Shown: piece after piece, positions 43,561-52,561 of the stretch | Layout: every line of letters starts with the position of its first letter | Numbering within the stretch: position 1 is the stretch's first letter | Notes under the pieces: generated by a model | What the model was told of the DNA's origin: nothing | The model's input: only the letters and a program-made list of their open reading frames with translations | The model's database searches: none | NCBI RefSeq assembly: GCF_013055795.1 | Contig: NZ_JABETO010000008.1 | Coordinates: 1 to 64,000 of the forward strand | Origin: Streptomyces sp. I05A-00742 | Lineage (GTDB): Bacteria; Actinomycetota; Actinomycetes; Streptomycetales; Streptomycetaceae | DNA: 64,000 bases | Reading direction: 5' to 3' | Program-made: the position numbers and the translations under genes

Positions 43561-44724
43561 ATGTCCTTGAACAGCTTCGACAGCTGGTCCCCGTTGCGTG
43601 AAGTGGTCGTCGGCTCGGCCGAGAACTACTCCTCCCACGAACGGGAGCTCTCCTTCGACCTGTTCTTCCACGACGAGATGCCGTACAGCCGGATGTACTA
43701 CCCCCGCCACCGGGCGCCGGGCGCCGAAGAGACCGCCGACAGCACCGACACCGGCGCCCGGCGCAGCCCCATCAAGCGGCGCTACATCGAGGAGCTCCAG
43801 GAGGACGTCGAGGGCATCGCGGACACCCTCGCCTCCCTCGGCGTCACCGTGCACCGGCCCGCGCCGCTCGCCGAGGCGATGGAGGTCCGCACCCCCACCT
43901 TCCGGGCGGCCGTCATCCCGGCCCTCAACGTCCGCGACAACAGCATCGTGTTCGGCGACGAGGTCGTCGAGACGGCTCCGCAGGTGCGGGCCCGCTACTT
44001 CGAGACGCAGCTGCTCAAGCCGGTGTTCGCCGAGTACTTCCGGCGCGGGGCGCGCTGGACGGTGATGCCCCGGCCGCTGATGACCGACGCCTCCTTCGAC
44101 CTCTCCTACGTCACCGCGCAGAGCGCCCCGGGTGAGCTGATGGAGCCCATCACCGACCCCACGCCGTCGCCGTACGACGTGGGCCACGAGATGATGATCG
44201 ACGGCGCGCAGTGCCTGCGGCTGGGACGGGACGTCTTCGTCAACGTCTCCACGGCCAACCACGCCCTCGGCTGCGACTGGCTGGAGCGCCACCTGGAGGG
44301 ACGGTTCCGGGTGCACCGGATGGAGTCCCTGGCCGACAGCCACATCGACAGCACGGTGCTGCCGCTCCGCCCCGGCCTGCTGCTGGTGCGCACCCCGCAG
44401 ATCGCCGAACGGCTGCCCAAGCAGCTCCGGTCCTGGGACATGATCTTCCCGCCCGAGCCGCGCGACAACAACTTCCCCGTCTACGACGACGAGGACCTGG
44501 TGCTGACCAGCCGCTACATCGACCTCAACGTCCTGTCCGTCGCCCCCGACACCGTCCTCGTCAACTCCGCCTGCCCGGAGCTGATCCGCACCCTGGAGGC
44601 CCACCGCTTCACCGTGGTGCCGGTGCGCCACCGCCACCGCCGGCTCTTCGGCGGCGGGCTGCACTGCTTCACCCTCGACACGGTCCGCGAGGGCTCCGCG
44701 CCCGAGGACTACCTGGGGGGCTGA
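43561..44724 (+). CDS. L-arginine:X amidinotransferase
   Basis: 387-residue pentein-fold enzyme of the glycine/inosamine-phosphate amidinotransferase family. It starts NSFDSWSPLREVVVGSAENY, has VRTPTFRAAVIPALNVRDN and DASFDLSY segments, the catalytic His in VSTANHALGCDWL and the nucleophilic Cys369 in GGGLHCFTLDT near the C-terminus. It transfers an amidino group from arginine to an amine; in ketomemicin clusters the acceptor is arginine itself, giving amidino-arginine. ATG start with AAAGG 8 bases upstream; 4 bases separate it from the reductase gene. Confidence 0.92.
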   Translation: MSLNSFDSWSPLREVVVGSAENYSSHERELSFDLFFHDEMPYSRMYYPRHRAPGAEETADSTDTGARRSPIKRRYIEELQEDVEGIADTLASLGVTVHRPAPLAEAMEVRTPTFRAAVIPALNVRDNSIVFGDEVVETAPQVRARYFETQLLKPVFAEYFRRGARWTVMPRPLMTDASFDLSYVTAQSAPGELMEPITDPTPSPYDVGHEMMIDGAQCLRLGRDVFVNVSTANHALGCDWLERHLEGRFRVHRMESLADSHIDSTVLPLRPGLLLVRTPQIAERLPKQLRSWDMIFPPEPRDNNFPVYDDEDLVLTSRYIDLNVLSVAPDTVLVNSACPELIRTLEAHRFTVVPVRHRHRRLFGGGLHCFTLDTVREGSAPEDYLGG

Positions 44725-44728
44725 CCGC

Positions 44729-45667
44729 ATGCGGGCGGTGGTGATGCGCCGTTTCGGCGGCCCGGACGTCCTGGAGACCGCCGAGCTGCCCGAACCCGTC
44801 CCGGGTCCGGGGGAATCCGTCATCGACGTCACCCTCGCGGGGGTCAACTACGGTGATCTGGAAGTACGTGCGGGCATCTACCGGCCGCCGCGGCTGCCCG
44901 CGGTGCCGGGGGCGGAGGTCGTCGGCCGGCGGCGGCGGGACGGCCGACGAGTGGCGGCGCTGCTGCGCGACGGCGGCGGCTACGCCGAGGTGGCCGTGGC
45001 GCGGGACGCGTACACGGTGGAGCTGCCGGACGACCTCGACGACCGTACGGCGGCGGCCCTGGTCGAGCAGGGGTGCACGGCGTACGCCGCCCTGGTCACG
45101 GCCGGCCGGCTGCGGCCCGGCGAGCGGGTGGCGGTGGCGTCCGCGGCCGGCGGCGTCGGGCACCTGGCGGTCCAACTGGCCCGCGCGCTCGGCGCGTCGG
45201 TGGTCGCGGGGACGGCCTCGTCCCCGGCCAAGCGGGACTTCGTCCGCCGGACCGGCGCCGACCACGCGGTCGGCGGCCCCGAGGAGCTGCCGGACGTCCT
45301 CCCGGACGGGGTTGACCTCTACCTCGACTCCCTCGGCGGGCCGCGGATCGACGCCGCCCTCGCCGCGCTGGCCCCCTTCGGCCGGATCGTCTCCATCGGC
45401 CACCGCGAGGAACCGGCCGTCGTCGCCGTCGACGCGCTCACCCGGCGCTCCCTCGGTGTGGTGACGCTGTGGATGCAGCAGGTCCTCGAAGCCCCCGGGC
45501 TCTTCGCCGACGTGGCGGAACGGGTCCTCGCCCTCGCCCGGGAGGGCCGGCTCGTCCCGCACGTCGACCGCGTGGTGCCGCTGGACGGCACGGCGCGGGC
45601 GCACGAGGCCGTGGCGGCGCGGGAGACGACGGGAAAGGTGCTCATTGACCTCCTTCGGAGGGGTTGA
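44729..45667 (+). CDS. MDR-superfamily enoyl/quinone reductase (zinc-free)
   Basis: 312-residue medium-chain reductase: GVNYGDLEVRAGIYRPP near residue 38, NADPH-binding VASAAGGVGHLAVQLA near residue 135, LGASVVAGTAS, and VDLYLDSLGG. No zinc-ligand cysteines are present, so it is of the quinone-oxidoreductase/enoyl reductase type. Likely reduces the alkene formed by the dehydratase in the same operon. Last gene of the operon: the next gene (cold-shock protein) starts 95 bases later with its own leader. Some members of this published gene set are called zinc-dependent dehydrogenase; here the zinc ligands are missing. Confidence 0.88.
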   Translation: MRAVVMRRFGGPDVLETAELPEPVPGPGESVIDVTLAGVNYGDLEVRAGIYRPPRLPAVPGAEVVGRRRRDGRRVAALLRDGGGYAEVAVARDAYTVELPDDLDDRTAAALVEQGCTAYAALVTAGRLRPGERVAVASAAGGVGHLAVQLARALGASVVAGTASSPAKRDFVRRTGADHAVGGPEELPDVLPDGVDLYLDSLGGPRIDAALAALAPFGRIVSIGHREEPAVVAVDALTRRSLGVVTLWMQQVLEAPGLFADVAERVLALAREGRLVPHVDRVVPLDGTARAHEAVAARETTGKVLIDLLRRG

Positions 45668-45762
45668 CAGGGGGATTGTGCCCTGGAGCGAACGCTGGAT
45701 AGGGTCCCAACGGGCCCGCGACAGGGCCGTTGATGTCACGTGGTGTAGGTGGGGAATTGTCT

Positions 45763-46182
45763 GTGGTCACGGGTAAAATAATTCGGTTCGACGAATTCCG
45801 GGGGTATGGGTTCGTCGCCCCGGACACCGGCGGTGAGGACGTGTTCGTGCACGTCAACGACGTCCAGGCGGACAAGCGCCTGATCGTCCCCGGGGCGTTC
45901 GTGGAGTTCACGGTGGAAGAGGGCGACCGGGGCCTCAAGGCCTCCCAGGTCCGCCTGCTGGACCGGCCGTCGGCCCGCCCGGCCGAGTCCACGGCGGAGG
46001 TCTTCGGCCTCGGCCCGTCGGGCGACGACGGCGACTGCGACGTGCTGTCCTCGAAGGAGTTCCTGGACGAGGTGACCGAGCTGCTGCTCAGCGCCGCGCC
46101 CACCATGACGGCCGAGCAGATCCTGCTCGTCCGCCAGCGCCTGGTGCGCCTCGCCGCCGGCCACGGCTGGGTCGAGGCGTAG
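45763..46182 (+). CDS. Cold-shock-domain protein with C-terminal extension (139 aa)
   Basis: Residues 1-66 form an S1/cold-shock OB fold with the RNP-like patches KIIRFDEFRGYGFVAP and EDVFVHVNDV. A 70-residue C-terminal helical domain (LSSKEFLDEVTELLLSAAP, TAEQILLVRQRLVRLAAG) is typical of the longer actinobacterial versions. Binds single-stranded nucleic acid. I choose GTG 45763 because GGGGA lies 7 bases upstream. The preceding stretch is relatively AT-rich. Ends at a very strong hairpin. Not part of the pseudopeptide pathway in my view. Confidence 0.82.
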   Translation: MVTGKIIRFDEFRGYGFVAPDTGGEDVFVHVNDVQADKRLIVPGAFVEFTVEEGDRGLKASQVRLLDRPSARPAESTAEVFGLGPSGDDGDCDVLSSKEFLDEVTELLLSAAPTMTAEQILLVRQRLVRLAAGHGWVEA

Positions 46183-46196
46183 CCGCGGGAAGTGCC

Positions 46197-46240
46197 GGAC
46201 GCGCCGGTGCCGCACCGAGGGGTGCGGTGCCGGCGCGTCC
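46197..46240. terminator. Very long bidirectional terminator hairpin
   Basis: 20-base arms 46197-46216 and 46221-46240 pair throughout, with two G-U wobbles and a 4-base loop (GAGG). Separates convergent genes for the cold-shock protein and the flavin monooxygenase. Confidence 0.82.
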
Positions 46241-46245
46241 GTGCG

Positions 46246-47472
46246 TCAGCCCGACGCGACGGCGGTCCCGTCGCGCGGATCCCGCAGATCGTCCAGCGCG
46301 TCGTGGCCGTGGATCCAGGCGAGCCGGTCCGGGAGCGAGGCCAGTTCCGCGTTCCGGGCGTCGGCCCGCGGGCCGTCGGGGAACTGGAGGCAGCTCTGGT
46401 TCTGCCGGGAACCTGCCTGGATCAGCCGGGTCCTGGGGCGGCGCACCAGCTCGTACCGGCGCAGCGCCGCGGGCACGCCGTCCGTGTCCGCCGGGTCGGC
46501 CCCCGCCAGCAGCGCGGCGAGCACGGCCGCGTCCTCCAGCGCCTGGTTCGCCCCCTGCCCGTGGTGCGGCAGCATGGCGTGCGCGGCGTCGCCGAGCAGC
46601 GTCACCCGGCCGCGCGTCCAGACGCGCTGCGGCTCGCGGTCGTAGAGGGCCCAGCGGCCGGGGCGGTCGGCGGCGGCCAGGATGCTGGTGAGGGCCGGGT
46701 GCCACCCCTCGAAGGCCGCGAGCAGATCCGCCGTGCTCCCCTCGGCGACCCAGGACTCGACCGTCCACGCCGGGTCCGGCACCACGGCCAGGAAGTTGAG
46801 CAGCCGCCCGCCCGCGACCGGGTAGACCACCACATGACGGCCCGGGCCGAGCCACAACCACAGGACGGGCTCGGCCAGTTCGGGCAGGTGCGGCAGCCGC
46901 TCCAGCGGAACGAGGGCCCGGTAGCCACTGGCGCCGGAGAAGACCGCCCCGTCCGGACCGAAGACCGCGCCCCGCACCGCGGAGTGGATGCCGTCGGCCC
47001 CCACCACCGCGTCCGCCTCGGCCTCGGACCCGTCGGCGAAGCGCAGCACGACGCCGTCCCTGGTCCTGTCCACGCCGGTGCAACGGGCGCCGAAGCGCAC
47101 CGGCACCCCGTCCGCACTCCTCAGCAGGGCGCGCTGGAGAGCCGCCCGCTCCAGATGCCAGAACGGAGCGCCGAACCGCTCCTCGTAGGAGCCGAGCAGC
47201 CGGAGCCCCGCCATCGACCGGCCCGTGCGCCAGTGCCTGAAGTCGATACGCAGCGGGGCGACGGCCGACTCGGCGAGTGCTCCGTCCACGCCCAGGGCGC
47301 GCAGTACGCGGTGCCCGTTGGCACCGATCGCGACACCCGCGCCGGTGGCGGCCGGCTCCGGCGTCTGCTCGTGCACAACGGTCTCGACACCCTGCCGCCG
47401 CAGCGCGGCAGCGGTGGCCAGGCCACCTATCCCCCCGCCGACGACAGCGATCCGCGGCCGTCTTCCGGCCAT
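46246..47472 (-). CDS. FAD-dependent monooxygenase, group A (408 aa)
   Basis: p-Hydroxybenzoate-hydroxylase-like flavoprotein: ADP-binding VVGGGIGGLATAAAL at residue 10, the DG motif ADAVVGADGIHSAVR and the second FAD motif TLLGDAAHAMLPHHGQGANQAL. Hydroxylates or epoxidises an aromatic or related substrate using NAD(P)H and oxygen. GGAGGAG before the ATG at 47472 fixes the start. Divergent from an MFS exporter, so the pair may share an operator and handle the same compound. Confidence 0.9.
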   Translation of the reverse strand: MAGRRPRIAVVGGGIGGLATAAALRRQGVETVVHEQTPEPAATGAGVAIGANGHRVLRALGVDGALAESAVAPLRIDFRHWRTGRSMAGLRLLGSYEERFGAPFWHLERAALQRALLRSADGVPVRFGARCTGVDRTRDGVVLRFADGSEAEADAVVGADGIHSAVRGAVFGPDGAVFSGASGYRALVPLERLPHLPELAEPVLWLWLGPGRHVVVYPVAGGRLLNFLAVVPDPAWTVESWVAEGSTADLLAAFEGWHPALTSILAAADRPGRWALYDREPQRVWTRGRVTLLGDAAHAMLPHHGQGANQALEDAAVLAALLAGADPADTDGVPAALRRYELVRRPRTRLIQAGSRQNQSCLQFPDGPRADARNAELASLPDRLAWIHGHDALDDLRDPRDGTAVASG

Positions 47473-47668
47473 GCCCGCTCCTCCCGCACGACGTGACCCG
47501 CCCGGATCCCCGAGGGTAGCGACCGGCCCATCGGCGCGCATAGGGGCGCATTCCGGACGGTGGCCGTGCGCGCGGTATCCGGACGAGGTTTGGCACACGG
47601 CGGAAATCCGGCACAGATTGGCACATTATCGGAAGCGCGACATGCGACGGAGTCGTCACGATCGAAGA

Positions 47669-48910
47669 GTGCCGAAGAACCGAACCGCTCCCCGCCCCCG
47701 CACCGTCACGCTGATGTCCTCGGGCCACGCCTGTGTGGACGTCTACCAGGGAGCGGTGGCCGCCCTCGTCCCCTTCTTCGTCTCCGAGCGGGCGTACACC
47801 TACGCCGCCGCCTCGGGCATCGTGCTGGCCGCGTCGCTGCTGTCGTCGGTGGTGCAGCCGCTGTTCGGGGCGCTCACCGACAGGTGGGCCATGCCGTGGC
47901 TGCTGCCGGTGAGCGCGCTGGTGGGCGGTGTCGGTGTCGCTCTGAGCGGGGTCGGCGGGTCCTACGCGCTCACGCTGGCCGCCGTCGCCGTGTCCGGGAT
48001 CGGTGTCGCGGCGTACCACCCCGAGGCGGCCCGCGTCGCGCGCGCGGCCAGTCGGGGCAGCCATGTGGCGATGGGGTGGTTCTCCCTCGGCGGCAACATC
48101 GGGTTCGCCGTCGCCCCCTTGCTGGTCGCGGCCGTCGTCGCCACCGGCGGTCTGCGCGCCACTCCGCTGCTCGTCCTGCCCGCCGTGGCGGGCGCGGCGT
48201 TGTGTGCGGCGGCGCTACGCACGGTCCGGGCCACCGGGACGGCCGCGGCGGGCGCCTCCGCGGGCCGGGCCGCAGGGGAGGACGACTGGGCGTCGTTCGT
48301 CCGGCTGTCCGGGGCCATCATGTGCCGTTCGGTCGTCTTCGTCGGGCTGAGCACGTTCATCTCGCTGCACGTGCGGCAGCGCACCGGGGGAGGTGAACCG
48401 GCGGGGACGGCGGCCCTGTTCGTGCTCTATCTCGGCGGGGCGGTGGGCACGGTGGCGGGCGGGAAGCTGGCCGGCCGGTACGGGCGGATCGCGGTGGTCC
48501 GGTGGTCGTACGCGCTGGCCGTGCTCGCCGTCGCCGGGGTCGTCCTCGTTCCCGGCCCGCCGCTGTACCTGTTCGTGGCGCTCACCTCGGCGGGGCTCTA
48601 CGTGCCGTTCTCGCTGCACGTCACGCTCGGCCAGGACTACCTCCCCCGGCGCGTGGGCACCGCGAGCGGCGTCACCCTGGGGCTGGCCGTCAGCGTCGGC
48701 GGTGTCGCGAGCCCGCTCATCGGTACTCTCGCCGACGCCACGAGCCTGCGCGTCGCCCTCACGCCGCTGATCGCGCTGCCCGCCGTCGGCTGGCTCCTGC
48801 TGCGCACCCTGCGCGAGCCCGCGATGCCCGAGGCGGTCGCCGGAGGACGGGCCGGCGGTGCCGCGCGGCCGGAGCCGGAACGCCCCGGGGTCCGGCGCTC
48901 CGGCCGCTGA
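47669..48910 (+). CDS. MFS transporter, fosmidomycin-resistance-like (413 aa)
   Basis: Twelve predicted helices; LMSSGHACVDVYQGAVAALVP near the N-terminus is characteristic of the Fsr (fosmidomycin resistance) branch, followed by FGALTDRWAMPW and GVAAYHPEAARVA, also typical. GTG 47669 is preferred for length; ATG 47642 is in frame but adds a poorly conserved basic stretch. Probably proton-driven drug efflux. Divergent from the flavin monooxygenase with about 195 bases between. Confidence 0.85.
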   Translation: MPKNRTAPRPRTVTLMSSGHACVDVYQGAVAALVPFFVSERAYTYAAASGIVLAASLLSSVVQPLFGALTDRWAMPWLLPVSALVGGVGVALSGVGGSYALTLAAVAVSGIGVAAYHPEAARVARAASRGSHVAMGWFSLGGNIGFAVAPLLVAAVVATGGLRATPLLVLPAVAGAALCAAALRTVRATGTAAAGASAGRAAGEDDWASFVRLSGAIMCRSVVFVGLSTFISLHVRQRTGGGEPAGTAALFVLYLGGAVGTVAGGKLAGRYGRIAVVRWSYALAVLAVAGVVLVPGPPLYLFVALTSAGLYVPFSLHVTLGQDYLPRRVGTASGVTLGLAVSVGGVASPLIGTLADATSLRVALTPLIALPAVGWLLLRTLREPAMPEAVAGGRAGGAARPEPERPGVRRSGR

Positions 48911-48928
48911 CGGCCGCCGGGGAGTGGT

Positions 48929-49873
48929 TCAGGCCTGGCGCTCCGCGCCCACCGCCGCCGCGAGGACCAGGCGCAGTTCTTCGTACGTCGGCGCGAGCCG
49001 GAGCAGCCCGTCGGCGAGGGCCGGGTCGTCCCCGGTGCTGAGCGGGAGTTGCAGGCTGCCCAGGATCCGGGACTGCCGGACGGCGACGGCCGCCGCGTCG
49101 GGGAGCCCCAGCGCGTCCAGGCAGATGGCCGCGTCCCCGAGGCGGCGGGCGCCGACCCGGATGCAGAAGTCGCCCAGCATGGCGCGGATCCCGGGGTCGA
49201 GCCCCCGGCGCACCTGGGCGGCCAGGGCCTCGAGCGCGGCGGCCCCGCCGAGCGAGCCGGGCGGCATAGGCAGGTCGTCGCGGCCCGCCAGCCAGTCGAC
49301 GGCCCGGGGCAGGGAGCGTCGCAGCGCCTCGTCCGGGGCGACCTCGCGCTCCCGGACGAAGCCGGTGCGCAGCCCGTAGGGCGTGTCGGTGTAGGCGATC
49401 GTCTCCGCCCGCCAGGCGTCGAGGAACGCGGCGACCGGCAGGGTGGCCCAGGGGTGGCCCTGCGGGTCGTGGAGGAGCACGGTGCCGTCCTCGACGGCGA
49501 GAACCACCACGTAGTGGTCCCCGCCGTCCACGACGGGGGTGCCGGGCCGGTAGAGCAGCAGCCCCATGTCCACGGGGCCCACGAGGACGGGCCCGTGGGC
49601 GCAGGCCTCGCGCAACCGCTCGGCGGCCTCCTCCGGGGTGCCTCCGGCGCTGTGCTCGCAGGTCAGGCCCAGCAGGTCGACGGCCGCGTCCAGGCCGGTC
49701 TCCGGGTCCCAGCCGTAGGGGTCGAAGAACGGGAGGCCGTCGGGCATCAGCTGGACGCCGAAGGGCGAGCCGGTCAGCGTCTCGACGACGGCGGGGGCGG
49801 GGGCCGACGGCCCGATCAGCATCACCAGGGAGTGGGTGTAGCAGTAGGGGCCGGATCCGGCGTAGGGAATCAT
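48929..49873 (-). CDS. BtrH-like papain-fold protein (314 aa)
   Basis: The N-terminal 150 residues resemble the BtrH N-terminal/peptidase C39-like fold: GPYCYTHSL with Cys11 near the start, HGPVLVGPVDM, GGDHYVVVLAVEDGTVLLHDPQG with a His and Asp completing a papain-like triad. BtrH is the acyltransferase that moves the side chain in butirosin biosynthesis; relatives are acyl- or peptidyl-transferases. The C-terminal half is helical without known motifs. GGAGG 6 bases before the ATG at 49873. Divergent from the mycothiol dehydrogenase gene. No aminoglycoside genes are nearby, so the substrate is open. Confidence 0.68.
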   Translation of the reverse strand: MIPYAGSGPYCYTHSLVMLIGPSAPAPAVVETLTGSPFGVQLMPDGLPFFDPYGWDPETGLDAAVDLLGLTCEHSAGGTPEEAAERLREACAHGPVLVGPVDMGLLLYRPGTPVVDGGDHYVVVLAVEDGTVLLHDPQGHPWATLPVAAFLDAWRAETIAYTDTPYGLRTGFVREREVAPDEALRRSLPRAVDWLAGRDDLPMPPGSLGGAAALEALAAQVRRGLDPGIRAMLGDFCIRVGARRLGDAAICLDALGLPDAAAVAVRQSRILGSLQLPLSTGDDPALADGLLRLAPTYEELRLVLAAAVGAERQA

Positions 49874-50034
49874 GCGGGGCCTCCGATGGGCCGGTGGTGA
49901 ACGGGACGCCCCCAGTCCAGGGCCTGCCACGGTGAGAGGGTCAAGCCCGGCGCCGCGGAGGCGGTTCGTTGGACGCCGGACGGCGCGTGAGCGAGAGTGG
50001 TCCGAGACATAATGATCAAGAGAGAGGCAGTGCC

Positions 50035-51120
50035 GTGGCACAGGAAGTCCGGGGCGTGGTGGCGCCGGGGAAGAACCAGCCGGTGCGGGTGGAGACCATC
50101 GTGGTGCCGGACCCGGGACCGGGCGAGGCCGTGGTGAAGGTGCAGGCGTGCGGCGTGTGCCACACCGATCTGCACTACAAGCAGGGGGGCATCAACGATG
50201 ACTTCCCCTTCCTGCTGGGCCATGAGGCGGCCGGTGTGGTCGAGGCGGTCGGCGAGGGCGTGACCGAGGTGGCGCCCGGCGACTTCGTCGTCCTCAACTG
50301 GCGTGCCGTGTGCGGCCAGTGCCGTGCCTGTCTGCGCGGCCGGCCGCAGTACTGCTTCGCCACGCACAACGCCCGGCAGAAGATGACCCTGCCCGACGGA
50401 ACGGAGCTGACCCCCGCCCTGGGCATCGGCGCGTTCGCCGAGAAGACCCTGGTCGCCGCCGGCCAGTGCACCAAGGTGGACCCCGCGGTCTCCCCCGCCG
50501 TGGCCGGGCTGCTCGGCTGCGGTGTGATGGCGGGCATCGGCGCCGCCATCAACACGGGTCAGGTGGGGCGCGGCGACTCGGTGGCGGTCATCGGCTGCGG
50601 CGGCGTCGGTGACGCGGCGATCGCGGGCTCGCGGCTCGCGGGGGCGGCCCGCATCATCGCCGTCGACATCGACGACCGCAAGCTGGAGACCGCCCGGAAC
50701 ATGGGCGCCACCCACACGGTCAACTCCCGTACCACCGACCCGGTCGAGGCCATCCGGGAGCTGACCGGCGGCTTCGGTGCCGACGTGGTCATCGAGGCGG
50801 TCGGCCGCCCCGAGACGTACGAGCAGGCGTTCTACGCCCGCGACCTGGCCGGCACGGTGGTCCTGGTCGGCGTCCCCACCCCCGAGATGCGGATCGACCT
50901 GCCGCTGCTCGACGTCTTCGGCCGCGGCGGCGCGCTCAAGTCCTCCTGGTACGGCGACTGCCTGCCGTCCCGGGACTTCCCCATGCTCGTCGACCTGCAC
51001 CTCCAGGGGCGGCTCGACCTGGCGGCCTTCGTGACGGAGACCATCGGCCTGAACGACGTCGAGCAGGCCTTCGACCGGATGCACCAGGGCGACGTGCTGC
51101 GCTCGGTGGTGGTCTTCTGA
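50035..51120 (+). CDS. S-(hydroxymethyl)mycothiol dehydrogenase
   Basis: 361-residue class III alcohol-dehydrogenase relative. Catalytic zinc site [14 protein letters not shown] and [13 protein letters not shown]; structural zinc site [20 protein letters not shown] site [14 protein letters not shown], followed by [21 protein letters not shown]. Oxidises the mycothiol-formaldehyde adduct to S-formylmycothiol. GTG 50035 with GAGAGG 7 bases upstream. The next gene, a metallo-beta-lactamase, overlaps by one base (TGATG) and is the usual partner, supporting formaldehyde detoxification (mscR/adhE2 type). Confidence 0.92.
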   Translation: MAQEVRGVVAPGKNQPVRVETIVVPDPGPGEAVVKVQACGVCHTDLHYKQGGINDDFPFLLGHEAAGVVEAVGEGVTEVAPGDFVVLNWRAVCGQCRACLRGRPQYCFATHNARQKMTLPDGTELTPALGIGAFAEKTLVAAGQCTKVDPAVSPAVAGLLGCGVMAGIGAAINTGQVGRGDSVAVIGCGGVGDAAIAGSRLAGAARIIAVDIDDRKLETARNMGATHTVNSRTTDPVEAIRELTGGFGADVVIEAVGRPETYEQAFYARDLAGTVVLVGVPTPEMRIDLPLLDVFGRGGALKSSWYGDCLPSRDFPMLVDLHLQGRLDLAAFVTETIGLNDVEQAFDRMHQGDVLRSVVVF

Positions 51121-51749
51121 TGCCGGCCCGGATCGAGCACCTCGTCACCTCGGGCACCTTCTCCCTCGACGGCGGGGAGTGGGAGGTCGACAACAACGTC
51201 TGGATCGTGGGCGACGACAGCGAGGCGATCGTCATCGACGCGGCCCACGACGCCGACGCGATCGCGCGGGCGCTCGGCGACCGCCGGCTGCTGGCCGTCG
51301 TGTGCACCCACGCGCACGACGACCACATCGGAGCGGCCCCCGCCCTGGCCGCCCGCACCGGCGCCCCCGTCCTGCTGCACCCGGACGACCGCCCCCTGTG
51401 GGACCTCACCCACCCCGGCCGGGCGCCGGACGGCGGGCTGGCGGACGGCCAGGTGCTGCGGGTGGCCGGCGTCGAACTGACCGTCCTGCACACCCCCGGG
51501 CACGCGCCCGGCGCCGTCTGTCTCCACGCCCCCGCCCTGAACACGGTGTTCACCGGGGACACCCTGTTCCAGGGCGGCCCGGGCGCCACCGGACGATCGT
51601 TCTCCGACTTCCCGACGATCGTCACGTCGATCCGCGACCGGCTGCTCGCCCTGGACCCCGGAACGGTCGTCCGCACCGGCCACGGCGCGACGACGACGAT
51701 CGGCGAGGAAGCGCCCCACCTCGACGAGTGGATCGCCCGCGGCCACTGA
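51120..51749 (+). CDS. Metallo-beta-lactamase-fold hydrolase, S-formylmycothiol hydrolase candidate
   Basis: 209 residues with the zinc signature CTHAHDDHIG (HxHxDH), HTPGHAPGAVC, FTGDTLF and the final RTGHGATTT histidine, i.e. a binuclear glyoxalase-II-like hydrolase. The start overlaps the S-(hydroxymethyl)mycothiol dehydrogenase stop by one base. In actinobacteria this partner is thought to release formate from S-formylmycothiol; that is inference from context. Confidence 0.9.
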   Translation: MPARIEHLVTSGTFSLDGGEWEVDNNVWIVGDDSEAIVIDAAHDADAIARALGDRRLLAVVCTHAHDDHIGAAPALAARTGAPVLLHPDDRPLWDLTHPGRAPDGGLADGQVLRVAGVELTVLHTPGHAPGAVCLHAPALNTVFTGDTLFQGGPGATGRSFSDFPTIVTSIRDRLLALDPGTVVRTGHGATTTIGEEAPHLDEWIARGH

Positions 51750-51852
51750 GCCGGACCTCCTCGCGGCGTGCGCCGGCCGACCCGTGACCGGAGCGGTCGG
51801 CGCACGTAGGATCGAATGGTCACATAGCAGGACCGAAGGGCGGGGAATCATC

Positions 51853-52485
51853 GTGGACACAACGGACCTGGTCGAGATCACCGACGCGGGCCAGCTGACG
51901 GAACTGCTCGGGGAACCACTGCCCCGCGTCCGGGACAAGGTCCGGCCGCAACTGTGCGACCTCGACCGGCAGTGGCTGGCACAGTCGCCGTTCTGCCTGG
52001 TGGCGACCGCGGACGCGGACGGCAACTGCGACGTCTCCCCCAAGGGCGACCCGGCCGGCGACCTGACGCTCGTCCTCGACGACACCACACTCGCGATCGC
52101 GGAACGCCCCGGCAACCGACGGATGGACGGCTTCCACAACATCCTGTCCAACCCGCACGTCGGCCTGGTCTTCCTGGTCCCCGGCCGCGGCGACACCCTG
52201 CGCGTCAACGGCCGGGCCCGGCTGGTGCGCGAGGCGCCCTTCCTCGACCGGATGACGGTCAAGGGCCACCGCCCGCTGCTCGCCCTGCTGGTCGAGGTCG
52301 AGGAGGTCTTCTACCACTGCTCGAAGGCGTTCCTCCGCTCCGACCTGTGGAAGCCGGAGACCTGGCAGCCGGAGAAGACCCCGCCGCGGGCACGGATCGC
52401 CAAGGCCCTGGAGCGGCCCGAGGACTCCATGGAGGAGCTGGAGCGCTACTACGGACCGCGGTACGCCGACCACCTCTACGGCTGA
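51853..52485 (+). CDS. Pyridoxamine-5'-phosphate-oxidase-fold flavoprotein (210 aa)
   Basis: MSMEG_1061-type FMN-dependent PPOX-class protein: SPFCLVATADADGNCDVSPKGDPAG near residue 50, RPGNRRMDGFHNILSNPHVGLVFLVPG and HCSKAFLRSDLW (the CSK motif) are the family hallmarks. These split-barrel proteins use FMN or F420 as redox cofactors; substrate unknown. GTG 51853 with GGGGAA 6 bases upstream. Confidence 0.85.
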   Translation: MDTTDLVEITDAGQLTELLGEPLPRVRDKVRPQLCDLDRQWLAQSPFCLVATADADGNCDVSPKGDPAGDLTLVLDDTTLAIAERPGNRRMDGFHNILSNPHVGLVFLVPGRGDTLRVNGRARLVREAPFLDRMTVKGHRPLLALLVEVEEVFYHCSKAFLRSDLWKPETWQPEKTPPRARIAKALERPEDSMEELERYYGPRYADHLYG

Positions 52486-52561
52486 GCGCGCACAGCGAGC
52501 AAACAATCTGTTCACAACAACACCTTGACGCCCTGTCATACGCCAACGCATGCTTGCGGAC

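Larger units (their letters stand above)
39518..45667 (+). other. Ketomemicin-type pseudotripeptide biosynthetic operon
   Basis: Six co-directional genes with overlaps or gaps of at most 35 bases: CitE-like aldolase, alpha-oxoamine synthase, MaoC-like dehydratase, PGM1-like ATP-grasp ligase, amidinotransferase, MDR reductase. This is the set of enzyme types reported for ketomemicin clusters of Streptomyces mobaraensis, Salinispora tropica and Micromonospora. Proposed flow: aldolase joins an arylpyruvate to an acetyl/malonyl-CoA unit; dehydratase and reductase give a substituted succinyl-CoA; the PLP enzyme condenses it with glycine to a ketomethylene pseudodipeptide; the amidinotransferase makes amidino-arginine; the ligase joins the two. 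Gene types are seen; product identity is inferred. Confidence 0.8.

Noticed and set aside
45664..45705. Sigma-70 promoter from TTGACA at 45664 and TAGGGT at 45700
   Set aside because: The spacing between hexamers is about 30 bases, far from the usual 17.
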